The notes under the pieces: generated by a model
Database searches by the model: none
Told to the model about the DNA's origin: nothing
Seen by the model: the letters and a program-made list of their open reading frames with translations, nothing else
Position numbers and translations under genes: made by a program
Source of the DNA: BOG-908 sp963751795
Lineage (GTDB): Bacteria; Pseudomonadota; Alphaproteobacteria; Acetobacterales; Acetobacteraceae
NCBI GenBank assembly: GCA_963751795.1
Contig: CAVVVI010000003.1
Location: forward strand, 124,001 to 188,000
Direction of reading: 5' to 3'
DNA: 64,000 nt
Shown: positions 56,711 through 64,000 of the stretch, piece after piece
Layout: each line of letters opens with the position of its first letter
How positions within the stretch are numbered: the stretch's first letter is position 1

Positions 56711-58204
56711 TCAATCATCGCCGCCATGCACCGTGTCCAGATCGGCGAAGCGTGTGAACTCGCCTTCGAAGAACAGGTCGATCTTGCCCGTAGGCCCGTG
56801 GCGTTGTTTTTCCAGCAGCAGTTCGGCTTTGTTGTGGACCTGTTCCATGTCGCGTTGCCATTTCTCCAGCGCGTTCTGGAACTTCTCTTCGTTGTCGAAC
56901 GCCATCTGTTTGGGGGCGCGCTGTTGCAGGTAGTATTCGTCGCGGTAGACGAACATCACGGCGTCGGCGTCCTGTTCGATCGAGCCGGATTCTCGCAAAT
57001 CGGAGAGTTGGGGGCGTTTGTCTTCGCGGCTTTCGACGGCGCGGGAGAGCTGGCTGAGGGCCATGACGGGGACTTTGAGTTCCTTGGCCAGTGCTTTGAG
57101 GCCTTGGGTGATCATGCTGATTTCCAGCACGCGGCTTTCGCTTTTGACGCCGGCCGAGGGGCGCATGAGCTGCAGGTAGTCGATGACGATGAGGCCGAGG
57201 CCGCGGGTGCGTTGCAGGCGCCGGCAGCGTGTGCGCAGGGCGGAGAGGGTGATGGCGGGTGTGTCGTCGATGTAGAGCGGCAGATGCTGGAGTTTTTTCG
57301 ACACGCTGACGAATTTGGCGAAGTCGCGTTCCCCGATTTCGCCGCGGCGGATACGGTCGCTGGAGACGCGGGATTCTTCGCTGAGCAGGCGGTTGGCGAG
57401 CTGTTCGGCGCTCATTTCCAGCGAGAAGATGACGACCGAGTTTTTCGGGATGGCTTCGGGGTCGGTGGCGCGTGCGTTGGCGAGCATGCTTTCGGCGGCG
57501 CCGAAGGCGATTTTGGTGGCGAGCGCGGTTTTGCCCATGCCGGGGCGGCCGGCGAGGATCAGCAGGTCGGAGGGATGCAGGCCGCCGGTTTTCTTGTCGA
57601 GGTCGCGCAGGCCGGTGGACAGGCCGCTGACGTGGCCGGCCTGTTTGAAGGCGAGTTCGGCGTTGGTGATGGCGTGGGCGAGCGCGGTGCTGAACACCAT
57701 CATCTTGGTGTCGGACGTGCCGTGGGTGGCGAGGTCGAACAGGCTTTGTTCGGCGAGCTCGATCTGCTTGGGGCCGTCGAGATCGGGTTCGGGCGAGAAG
57801 GCCTGGTTGACCACGGTTTCGCCGATGTCGATCAGCTGGCGACGGATCCAGGAGTTGTAGATGGCCTGGCCGTAGTCGCGGGCGTTGATGATGCCGACCA
57901 TGGCGGTGAGCAGTTGGGCGAGGTAGGCGGTGCCGCCCACCTCGTCGAGCACGCCGGAATGTTCGAATTCGGCGCGCATGGTGACCGGGTCGGCGACCTG
58001 GCTGCTTTCGATGCGGCGCGAGATGGATTGGTAGATGCGGGCGTGCACCGGGTCGGCGAAGTGGTCGGCGACGAGGAATTCCGAGACGCGGTCGTAGGCG
58101 CGGTTGTTCGAGAGCAGGGCGCCCAGCAGGGCCTGTTCGGCGGCCAGGTTGGAGGGGGGCAGGCGTTGCGACAGGCCGAGCAGGGGGGAGTCGATATTCG
58201 TCAT
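56711..58204 (-). CDS. dnaB: Replicative DNA helicase DnaB
   Basis: Hexameric helicase of the replisome. The 497 residues from MTNIDSPLLG have the N-terminal collar (NLAAEQALLGALLSNNRAYDR), Walker A GRPGMGKTALATKIA, Walker B region LGLIVIDYLQLM, and QLSRAVESREDKRPQLSDLRESGSIEQDAD in outline (key pieces LSRAVESR and SDLRESG). The frame extends upstream, but those residues are not conserved. Divergent from the EcsC gene. A type B palindrome follows its stop. Confidence 0.97.
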   Translation of the reverse strand: MTNIDSPLLGLSQRLPPSNLAAEQALLGALLSNNRAYDRVSEFLVADHFADPVHARIYQSISRRIESSQVADPVTMRAEFEHSGVLDEVGGTAYLAQLLTAMVGIINARDYGQAIYNSWIRRQLIDIGETVVNQAFSPEPDLDGPKQIELAEQSLFDLATHGTSDTKMMVFSTALAHAITNAELAFKQAGHVSGLSTGLRDLDKKTGGLHPSDLLILAGRPGMGKTALATKIAFGAAESMLANARATDPEAIPKNSVVIFSLEMSAEQLANRLLSEESRVSSDRIRRGEIGERDFAKFVSVSKKLQHLPLYIDDTPAITLSALRTRCRRLQRTRGLGLIVIDYLQLMRPSAGVKSESRVLEISMITQGLKALAKELKVPVMALSQLSRAVESREDKRPQLSDLRESGSIEQDADAVMFVYRDEYYLQQRAPKQMAFDNEEKFQNALEKWQRDMEQVHNKAELLLEKQRHGPTGKIDLFFEGEFTRFADLDTVHGGDD

Positions 58205-58284
58205 TGACGGTTGATAGCGCACCCCGGGCGGCTTGGCAGCGTTGCTGGGCTGTGGGCTTGTGTGGAACCTGGGGGCGCTTTTCG

Positions 58285-59115
58285 ATGACCGAAGCATTAC
58301 AGCAGCTTGGCGGACAGGATTTGGCGACAATTGCGCTGGATGGTGCCGCGCGGGCCGAGTTGGCCGCCGCGCTGCGCCGGCTGTCCGACAGCCGCGGGCT
58401 GGTGGTGCGCCTGGCCGATCTGGTCGGCGGCGTGGCCGGGGCGGCGGGGCGGTTCGGGCTGGCGCGGCTGGGGCTGGCGCGGCCGCTGCATGCGGGCGTG
58501 GGGTTTGTGGCCGAAGCGGCGCTGGCGCTGGCGCGGGCGTACGATGTGGCGATTTTGGGGTTGCCGGCCCAGGCGGTGCCGGTGCGCGGGCGGGCGGCGC
58601 TGACGCGGGCGGCGGTGATCGCCTCGGGCGCGCTGAGCGGGTTCGTGGGCATGGCGGGGTTCGTGCCGGACGCGGCGTTCACCACGCTGACCATCATGCG
58701 CGAGATTGCGCGCGCGGCGCAGGCCCAGGGCGAGGATCTGGGCAGCGAGGAGGCGCGGCGGGCCTGCCTGGAGGTGTTCGCCTTCCGCAGCGAGGCGGAT
58801 GTGGACGAGAGCGAGCTCGGCTATTTCTCGGCGCGGCTGCTGTTCCAGGGCAGCCCGTTCGCGCGGCTGCTTTCCGAGGTGGCTTCGCGCTACGGCGTGG
58901 TGCTGGGCGAGAAGTTCGGGCTGCAGGCGGTGCCGGTGGCCGGTGCCATCGCCGGCGCGTCGCTGAACGCGGCGTTTTTGGACCATTACCGCAGGCTGGC
59001 GGACGCGCATTTCACCATTCGGCGGCTGGAGCGCGTGCATGGTCGCACGATCGTGCGGGAGGCGGCGCGCGTGCTGAAGAACCGCGCCGTGGACGCGCCG
59101 TTCACCGCCCCATGA
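58285..59115 (+). CDS. EcsC family protein
   Basis: A 276-residue protein homologous to Bacillus EcsC. The centre has long amphipathic helices rich in Ala/Gly, with FVPDAAFTTLTIMREIARAAQAQGED in outline (key FVPDAAFTTLTIM) and a C-terminal VPVAGAIAGASLNAAFLDHYRRLADAHF signature that may contact membranes. Role unknown. The stop overlaps the SDR gene start in an ATGA arrangement, so they are co-translated. Confidence 0.85.
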   Translation: MTEALQQLGGQDLATIALDGAARAELAAALRRLSDSRGLVVRLADLVGGVAGAAGRFGLARLGLARPLHAGVGFVAEAALALARAYDVAILGLPAQAVPVRGRAALTRAAVIASGALSGFVGMAGFVPDAAFTTLTIMREIARAAQAQGEDLGSEEARRACLEVFAFRSEADVDESELGYFSARLLFQGSPFARLLSEVASRYGVVLGEKFGLQAVPVAGAIAGASLNAAFLDHYRRLADAHFTIRRLERVHGRTIVREAARVLKNRAVDAPFTAP

Positions 59116-59981
59116 GCGAGACGATGCCCGACGACCTGACGCCCAAGCCGCAATCGCAGGACAGCCAGCCCGGCAGCGAGGCGGCGATGGACCCGCGGCC
59201 GCAATCGGCCATGGAGCGTTATGCCGGATCGGGCAAGCTGGCGGGCAAGGTGGCGCTGATCAGCGGCGGCGATTCCGGCATCGGGCGCGCGGTGGCGGTT
59301 GGGTTCGCGAAAGAGGGCGCCGACGTGGCGATCACCTGGCTGAACGAGCACGAGGATGCCGCCGAGACGGTGCGGCTGATCGAAGCCGAAGGCGTGCGCG
59401 CGGTGAGCATTCCCGGCGACATCGGCAACCACGATTTCGCGCCGCATCTGGTGGGCCAGGTGGTGGCGGCACTCGGGCGGATCGACATCCTGGTGAACAA
59501 CGCCGCCGAGCAGCATCTGTGCGAGGATTTCGAGCAGATCGATGAGGCGCTGGTGGAGCGCACGTTCCGCACCAACATTCTGGGCCAGTTCTGGCTGACG
59601 AAGGCCGCGCTGCCGCATATGGGCGAGGGTGCGTCGATCATCAATTCGACTTCCGTGACTGCGTACAAGGGCAGCCCGGGCCAGGTGGATTATGCGGCGA
59701 CCAAGGGCGCGATCGTGGCGTTCACGCGCAGCCTGGCGATGCAGTTGGTGGGCCGCAAGATCCGCGTGAATGCGGTGGCGCCCGGGCCGGTGTGGACGCC
59801 GCTGATCCCGGCCAGCTACCCGGCCGAGAAGACGGCGCATCACGGCGAGGCGGTGCCGATGCAGCGGCCGGGGCAGCCCGACGAGATCGCACCCAGTTAC
59901 ATTTTTCTGGCATCAACCGATGCTTCGTACATGACCGGCCAGGTGCTGCATCCCAACGGAGGCTCGGTGGTCAACGGATGA
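59112..59981 (+). CDS. SDR family oxidoreductase
   Basis: NAD(P)-dependent short-chain dehydrogenase, 289 residues. A polar N-terminal tail of 40 residues (PKPQSQDSQPGSEAAMDP) precedes the Rossmann motif SGGDSGIGRA (51-60). NNAAEQH, the catalytic Ser of INSTSVTAY and the YAATK motif are present. The tail and NAAEQH place it with YghA/YhdF-like stress-linked SDRs. Overlaps EcsC upstream and a small ORF downstream by four bases each. Confidence 0.9.
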   Translation: MSETMPDDLTPKPQSQDSQPGSEAAMDPRPQSAMERYAGSGKLAGKVALISGGDSGIGRAVAVGFAKEGADVAITWLNEHEDAAETVRLIEAEGVRAVSIPGDIGNHDFAPHLVGQVVAALGRIDILVNNAAEQHLCEDFEQIDEALVERTFRTNILGQFWLTKAALPHMGEGASIINSTSVTAYKGSPGQVDYAATKGAIVAFTRSLAMQLVGRKIRVNAVAPGPVWTPLIPASYPAEKTAHHGEAVPMQRPGQPDEIAPSYIFLASTDASYMTGQVLHPNGGSVVNG

Positions 59982-60121
59982 GATACGCGCAGGCTTTTCC
60001 CGAACCGGTGCCGCCGGTGCTGCCGCCGCAACCTGAGCCTATGCCGCCTGGGGGTGAGCCTGGGCCGGATGCGCCGGATATTCAGTTGCCGCCTTTGGAG
60101 GAGCCTGTGCCGGCGGTTTGA
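59978..60121 (+). CDS. Small proline-rich protein
   Basis: ATG 59978 overlaps the SDR stop (ATGA) and encodes 47 residues, about one third proline (PEPVPPVLPPQPEPMPPG), ending LPPLEEPVPAV. There is no hydrophobic segment. The coupled start and an intrinsic terminator right after its stop argue that it is translated. Function unknown. Confidence 0.5.
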   Translation: MRYAQAFPEPVPPVLPPQPEPMPPGGEPGPDAPDIQLPPLEEPVPAV

Positions 60122-60123
60122 GG

Positions 60124-60175
60124 CCAGGGCTCTGCCCTGGACAAGTTGGGGCCAGTCGGCCCCCGGCCCCTTTTT
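60124..60175 (+). terminator. Intrinsic terminator / GC-rich repeat copy 2
   Basis: CCAGGGC / GCCCTGG (60124-60140) is followed by GGGGCC (60148-60153), which can pair with GGCCCC at 60158-60163 or with GGCCCC at 60165-60170. The latter stem is directly followed by TTTTT (60171-60175). It ends the EcsC-SDR transcript and is related to the hairpin repeat at the thiL 5' end. Confidence 0.7.
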
Positions 60176-60230
60176 CGTTGGGAATGTGAGTATTTGTGTT
60201 ACATGGATGCACCTTAGTTATGGGGGCGTC

Positions 60231-62489
60231 ATGCGCTTTGCTTTTTTGGCCGGTCTGATCTTGTTGGCCGCGCCGGCATTCGCGGCACCCGTATTCACAA
60301 CGCTTCATAGTTTTCCGGGGGAGCCCGACGGCAGTCAGCCGAGTGGTGCGCTACTCGCGGCCGACCACGCCTTGTATGGCACCACGTCGGCAGGCGGAAC
60401 GTATTTCGCGGGCACGGTTTATCGGGCCGACCCGGCGACGGACAAGCCGACAGACGCTGTATTCATTCCGGGGTGGCCAGGATGGCGCCTCGCCAAGCGG
60501 CGCGGTCGTGCTGCTCGACGGGCGGCTCTACGGCACTACGCAGCGCGGCGGCGGCAGCGTCGGTGCCGGTACCGCCTTTTCGATCGATCCGGCGACCGGC
60601 GTCGAAACCGTTCTCATGCAGTTTCAGCAACGGCGCGGATGGCGGCGCGCCCGCTGGCGCCCTGGTTGCGTTCGGCAATGCGCTTTATGGCGTGACCACC
60701 TATGGTGGTGCAAACGGCGCGCGGCACGGTCTTCCGGCTCGATTCTGCTTCCGGGCAGTTGACGACCTTGCATAGCTTTGGCTCGGACGCCACTGATGGC
60801 GACCTGCCGATCGGCACACTCGTCCGCCAGGGGCCATTACTGTACGGCTCCACCCGATTTCACACCTGCGAGCGCCCGGCCTGTGTAAACAGGAGTTACG
60901 GCACGCTGTTCCGCGTCAATCCGGCGGACGGAACCGTCGCCACGGTCTACTCCTTCACCGGCGGGGCGGACGGCACCAACACCTTGTTCAACATGGTTTC
61001 CGATGGCACTGCGCTCTATGGCATCGGCTACAATTTAAACCTGGGCGCAGTCTCACGGCAGGGCTCGGTGTTCCGGTTCCAGCCGATCTCGCGTGCGATG
61101 ACGACATTATATGAGTTCACCGGCGGTGCCGACGGCGGCTCCCCGTCCAGCTTAGCGCTGTCCGGAGGCAAGCTTTACGGCACAACCGATTTCAGCAACG
61201 CGACTTCTGGAGGTGGCGTAATTTTCAGCCTGGACCTTGCCAGTTTGCAGGAATCAACGTTGTACACTGCTCCATACTCGTTGTCCGACACCGCGCTGAC
61301 CGCGGTGGGCGGTGTGCTGTTCGGCGCGAGCGCGGGTGTCGGCGGGTTCTCTACGGGCAACGTGTATTATCAACAAGTCAACACGGGCAGCTTGTTCTCG
61401 TTTGATACGGCTTCGGGGACCTTCTCGACGCTGCACCGCTTTACCGGAATGAACAAGGACGCGATCACGAATTCCGCACTGATCCGCTACCGCGGCGTGC
61501 TTGTTGGCACGACTACGACGGGCGGATCCGGCACCGGCGAAATCTACCGGCTCGTGCCGTCCACCGGTGGTTACACCGTGTTGCACCGTTTCGACGGCCC
61601 GGCGGCTGGCCAGCTAGCGCCGGACACCGTCATGCCGGCCGGCGGGCTGGTGTATGCCGACGGCAAGTTCTTCGGCACTACCAGCGGGCCGGAAGGGGGC
61701 GGAGTCGTCTATACGATCGACCCTGCGACATCGCTGGAAAGCGTCGTGGGTGCCGGGTCCGGGTCTTACCTGCCACGCGATTTCGAGAGCGAACTGACAC
61801 CGTTCGGTGGACTCCTGTATGGCACCTCGTTTTACGGCGGCTTCAAGGATGTCGGGACGATCTATGCCGTAGACCCGGCGCGGGCCACCGTCACTGAGGA
61901 GTATTCTTTTGACTATAATTCCGCCGCCTACTTGCCGAGGGGCGGCCTGCTGCCGGTTGGCCAAGTGCTGTACGGCACAACCAGCGGACTGAAACCCCAA
62001 GGCTACGCAAGCACCGTCTTTGCGTTCACGCCCAAGACCGGCGCGCTGAAGACGGTCCACGAGTTCACCTTCCAGGAAGGTCTGAACCCTCTCGGCACGC
62101 TCATCCAGTTCGGTGGGCTGTTGTATGGCACTGCCAGCGCCTATGGACCGGCGGCTAACGGCACGGTGTTCAGCGTAAATCCGATGACGGGCCAGCAGGC
62201 CACCGTCCATGCCTTCAATGGCGCCGATGGCGCGCAGCCCTTGGCTGGTCTGACGTTGTTGAACGGCAGCGCGTTCGGCACAACCAGCACAGGCGGCCCG
62301 CACGGGTCGGGCACGGTGTTCCACATCGATCTGGCGACCGGTAGGCTGACCACCTTGCATGCCTTCACCGGCGGCGCGGATGGCGGCAGCCCTGCGGCCC
62401 GCCTCACCATCGTCAACGGCACGGTTTATGGAACGACGACGTTGGGCGGCGCCAACAACCGGGGAACGGTGTTCTCGATCCTTCGCTGA
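60231..62489 (+). CDS. Exported GloVer-repeat (TIGR03803) protein with three frameshifts
   Basis: Secreted repeat protein of about 751 residues once corrected. The signal peptide is FAFLAGLILLAAPAFA. About twelve repeats of the form LYGTTxxGGxxxxGTVFxxDPATGxxTxLHSFxGGxDG follow, typical of the choice-of-anchor GloVer family and probably folding as a beta-propeller-like array. The frame shifts at about 60450-60455, 60622-60624 (TTT for TT) and 60716-60723, each by one extra base; from 60702 onward the frame is clean. Function unknown. Composition is somewhat less GC-rich than the core genes. Confidence 0.85.
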
Positions 62490-62517
62490 GTCCGGCGCTC
62501 GCTAGGCCTTGCCCCGC

Positions 62518-62916
62518 CTAGCGCACGAAGCCGGCGTCGTGGGGGCGATCGCGGATGTCGGAGCCGGTGACGCCGTCTTCGGGGTCAGTGTCTTCCAGCG
62601 TGTCGCCGGCAAACGCGCGGGCGCCGTGGTCGGCGAGGGCTTCCTGTTCCAGTTTGCCGGCGGTGCGGTCCACCACGTACACCTTCGGCACCTGGCGGCG
62701 GGTGGCTTCGGTTTCGGCGGCGGTTACGGCCTGTTCGAGGCTCATCGGGTGGCCGTCGCGGGTGATGGCGGGCAGGCTGCCGCCATCGGCGCCGTAGACG
62801 ACGATTTCGGTGACGACGGCGCCCGGGTCGTCTTCGCCCATGCGGCGCAGCACGAGGATGTGGTTGCCGTAATCGGGCACCGGGTCGTGCGGGGCCAGGC
62901 GGATCGTTTCAGTCAT
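62518..62916 (-). CDS. Hypothetical protein
   Basis: A 132-residue product from ATG 62916, with GAGGAG nine bases upstream. It opens MTETIRLAPHDPVPDYGNHI and has YGADGGSLPAITRDGHPM, then KVYVVDRTAGKLEQEAL and an acidic C-terminal tail (EDTDPEDGVTGSD). No signal or membrane segment. No family recognised. Convergent with the GloVer gene and divergent from carbonic anhydrase. Confidence 0.65.
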   Translation of the reverse strand: MTETIRLAPHDPVPDYGNHILVLRRMGEDDPGAVVTEIVVYGADGGSLPAITRDGHPMSLEQAVTAAETEATRRQVPKVYVVDRTAGKLEQEALADHGARAFAGDTLEDTDPEDGVTGSDIRDRPHDAGFVR

Positions 62917-63035
62917 CGTGGCTGTCTCCTCTGGGGCACGAACGAGCGTGCGGCGGGGCGGGTTGCCTGCCGGGCCTGCTTGCCCGGCGCAGGCGGGGGC
63001 TTCATCGGCGGGCGGAGGTGCGCTAGGCAGCCTGC

Positions 63036-63656
63036 ATGGACATGCTGATCGAGGGTTATCAACGCTTCCGCGGCCGCGGCTGGCCGGAGCGGCGGGCGAC
63101 GTTCGAGGCGCTGGCCGATCATGGCCAGCAGCCGCGTGTGCTGGTGGTGGCGTGCGTGGACAGCCGGGTGGACCCGGCGGTGATCTTCGACACCGCGCCG
63201 GGCGAGCTGCTGACGATCCGCAACGTGGCCAATCTGGTGCCGCCTTACGCGCCGGACTCGGCCTATCACGGCACCAGTGCGGCGCTGGAATTCGGCGTGC
63301 GGGTGCTGGAGATCCCGCATCTGGTGGTGCTGGGCCACGGGCAGTGCGGCGGCGTGCGGGCGCTGCTGGATGGCGCGCCCGAGCAGGCGCGGGACTTCGT
63401 GGCGCAATGGATGTCGATTGCCGAGCCGGCCCGGCAGGTGGCGATGGCGTGCACCGATGCCGATGCGCGCGGACAATGCTGCGAGCACGAGGTGGTGCGC
63501 GTGTCGCTGCGCAATCTGCGCAGCTTCCCGTGGATCGCCGAACGCGAGGCGGCGGGCGCGCTGCGGCTGCATGGCGCATGGTTCGCCATCCGCACCGGCG
63601 TGCTGAGCGTGATGCAGGCGGACGGCGCTTTTGCGGACGTGCACGGCGGCGCCTGA
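63036..63656 (+). CDS. Beta-class carbonic anhydrase
   Basis: Zinc enzyme that interconverts CO2 and bicarbonate. The 206 residues show C40-x-D42-x-R44 (ACVDSRVDP), NVANLVPPY, and H101-x-x-C104 (LGHGQCGGVRAL): the two Cys and one His zinc ligands and the Asp/Arg dyad of beta carbonic anhydrases. It belongs to the SulP-independent soluble type, with no signal peptide. Start ATG 63036. Confidence 0.93.
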   Translation: MDMLIEGYQRFRGRGWPERRATFEALADHGQQPRVLVVACVDSRVDPAVIFDTAPGELLTIRNVANLVPPYAPDSAYHGTSAALEFGVRVLEIPHLVVLGHGQCGGVRALLDGAPEQARDFVAQWMSIAEPARQVAMACTDADARGQCCEHEVVRVSLRNLRSFPWIAEREAAGALRLHGAWFAIRTGVLSVMQADGAFADVHGGA

Positions 63657-63689
63657 CCGGGGCGGGGCGTTGGCCGCCTTGCGGGCCGG

Positions 63690-64000
63690 CTACTGTGCCG
63701 AGGGCAGGGCCGGCGGGGGCTGCAGGAAGCCGGGCGGGGGTGACATCTGCTGGGGTGGCGGCGGGGCTGCCGGATCCACGTAGCCGTCCTGATCGGGTGC
63801 CGGCGGCATTGGCGCTGGCGCTTCATCCTGCGGGGCGGCGGGCGGCAACGGGGGCGGGGCCGGCACCGGCGGTGGCGTGCCCGGCACGTCCAGCGGCTGG
63901 GCGGCCACCGGAGCGGGTGCGCTGCCCGGGGCGACGAGCCAGTCGGGCAACGTGCGGCGGACCTGGAATTCCAGCTCCACGTTCATCGCGTCCATCATCT
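63690..64000 (-). CDS. Proline-rich C-terminal region of a protein cut by the window end
   Basis: Open frame on the minus strand ending at a stop at 63690 and reaching the window edge. About 40 residues (MNVELEFQVRRTLPDWLVAPG) look like the end of a folded domain. The last 70 residues are Pro/Ala-rich (PPPVPAPPPLPPAAP). The true start probably lies outside the window. Function unknown. Confidence 0.5.
   Translation of the reverse strand, partial: MMDAMNVELEFQVRRTLPDWLVAPGSAPAPVAAQPLDVPGTPPPVPAPPPLPPAAPQDEAPAPMPPAPDQDGYVDPAAPPPPQQMSPPPGFLQPPPALPSAQ

Overview
The window is a gene-dense stretch of a very GC-rich alphaproteobacterial chromosome, most likely from the family Acetobacteraceae (Rhodospirillales). 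Supporting this are the order glyA - small membrane protein - nrdR - ribD - ribE - ribB - ribH - nusB - thiL, a GcrA cell-cycle regulator, a LexA gene with an alphaproteobacterial GTTC-N7-GTTC SOS box, a phasin, an Mg-type HemB, ClpS/ClpA, MlaA/MlaC and an EcfG-like promoter. The genus cannot be told from the sequence alone. There is no phage, transposase, CRISPR array or plasmid function.

Layout. 1-0.8 kb: AT-richer stretch with a truncated secreted orphan. 0.8-3.2 kb (minus strand): amino-acid permease and hemB, overlapping by ATGA. 3.4-11.6 kb: glyA, a secreted protein, nrdR and the riboflavin operon running into nusB and thiL with overlapping start/stop codons. 12-15.2 kb: AT-richer orphan, flavin reductase, lexA with its SOS box, zapE. 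15.4-21.2 kb: exported and oxygen-dependent proteins (2OG oxygenase, penicillin acylase family, PEP-CTERM protein, fatty acid hydroxylase, PRC-barrel protein). 21.3-24.1 kb: recX, tatA and the methionine-salvage genes mtnB-mtnD-mtnC. 24.2-30.2 kb: gcrA behind two DnaA-box-like sites, then holC and two M17 aminopeptidases on the minus strand, cysQ and sua5. 30.2-35.1 kb: csbD, DUF488, DUF427, clpA, clpS, phasin. 35.3-41.8 kb: D,D-carboxypeptidase, map, radC, a Tat-exported ferritin-like protein with a type-I-secreted repeat protein, metF. 41.9-46.2 kb: mlaA-mlaC, NTF2-like protein, GNAT, ettA. 46.3-49.7 kb: methyltransferase, a TetR regulator divergent from a 54-residue membrane protein, a CAU tRNA, a bacterial G1 (eqolisin) peptidase, ppa. 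49.7-55.3 kb: EmrA/EmrB-type efflux pair, priA, DUF484. 55.3-56.7 kb: AT-richer orphan region. 56.7-64 kb: dnaB, EcsC, SDR, a GloVer-repeat protein, carbonic anhydrase and hypotheticals.

Two themes cut across the window. First, a family of short AT-rich palindromes of two related types (A: a CTTCTTTTC/GAAAAGAAG stem; B: a GTCCTTTTTT/AAAAAAGGAC stem) occurs at five intergenic sites, always beside the 3' end of a minus-strand housekeeping gene and three times at the edge of an AT-rich orphan region. At two sites an A and a B unit face each other in a larger inverted repeat. Second, eight otherwise intact genes, several of them essential (ribD, priA, tatA, lexA), carry single-base frameshifts. 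Nine of the ten events are insertions, mostly duplicating a neighbouring base, which suggests consensus errors rather than gene decay.
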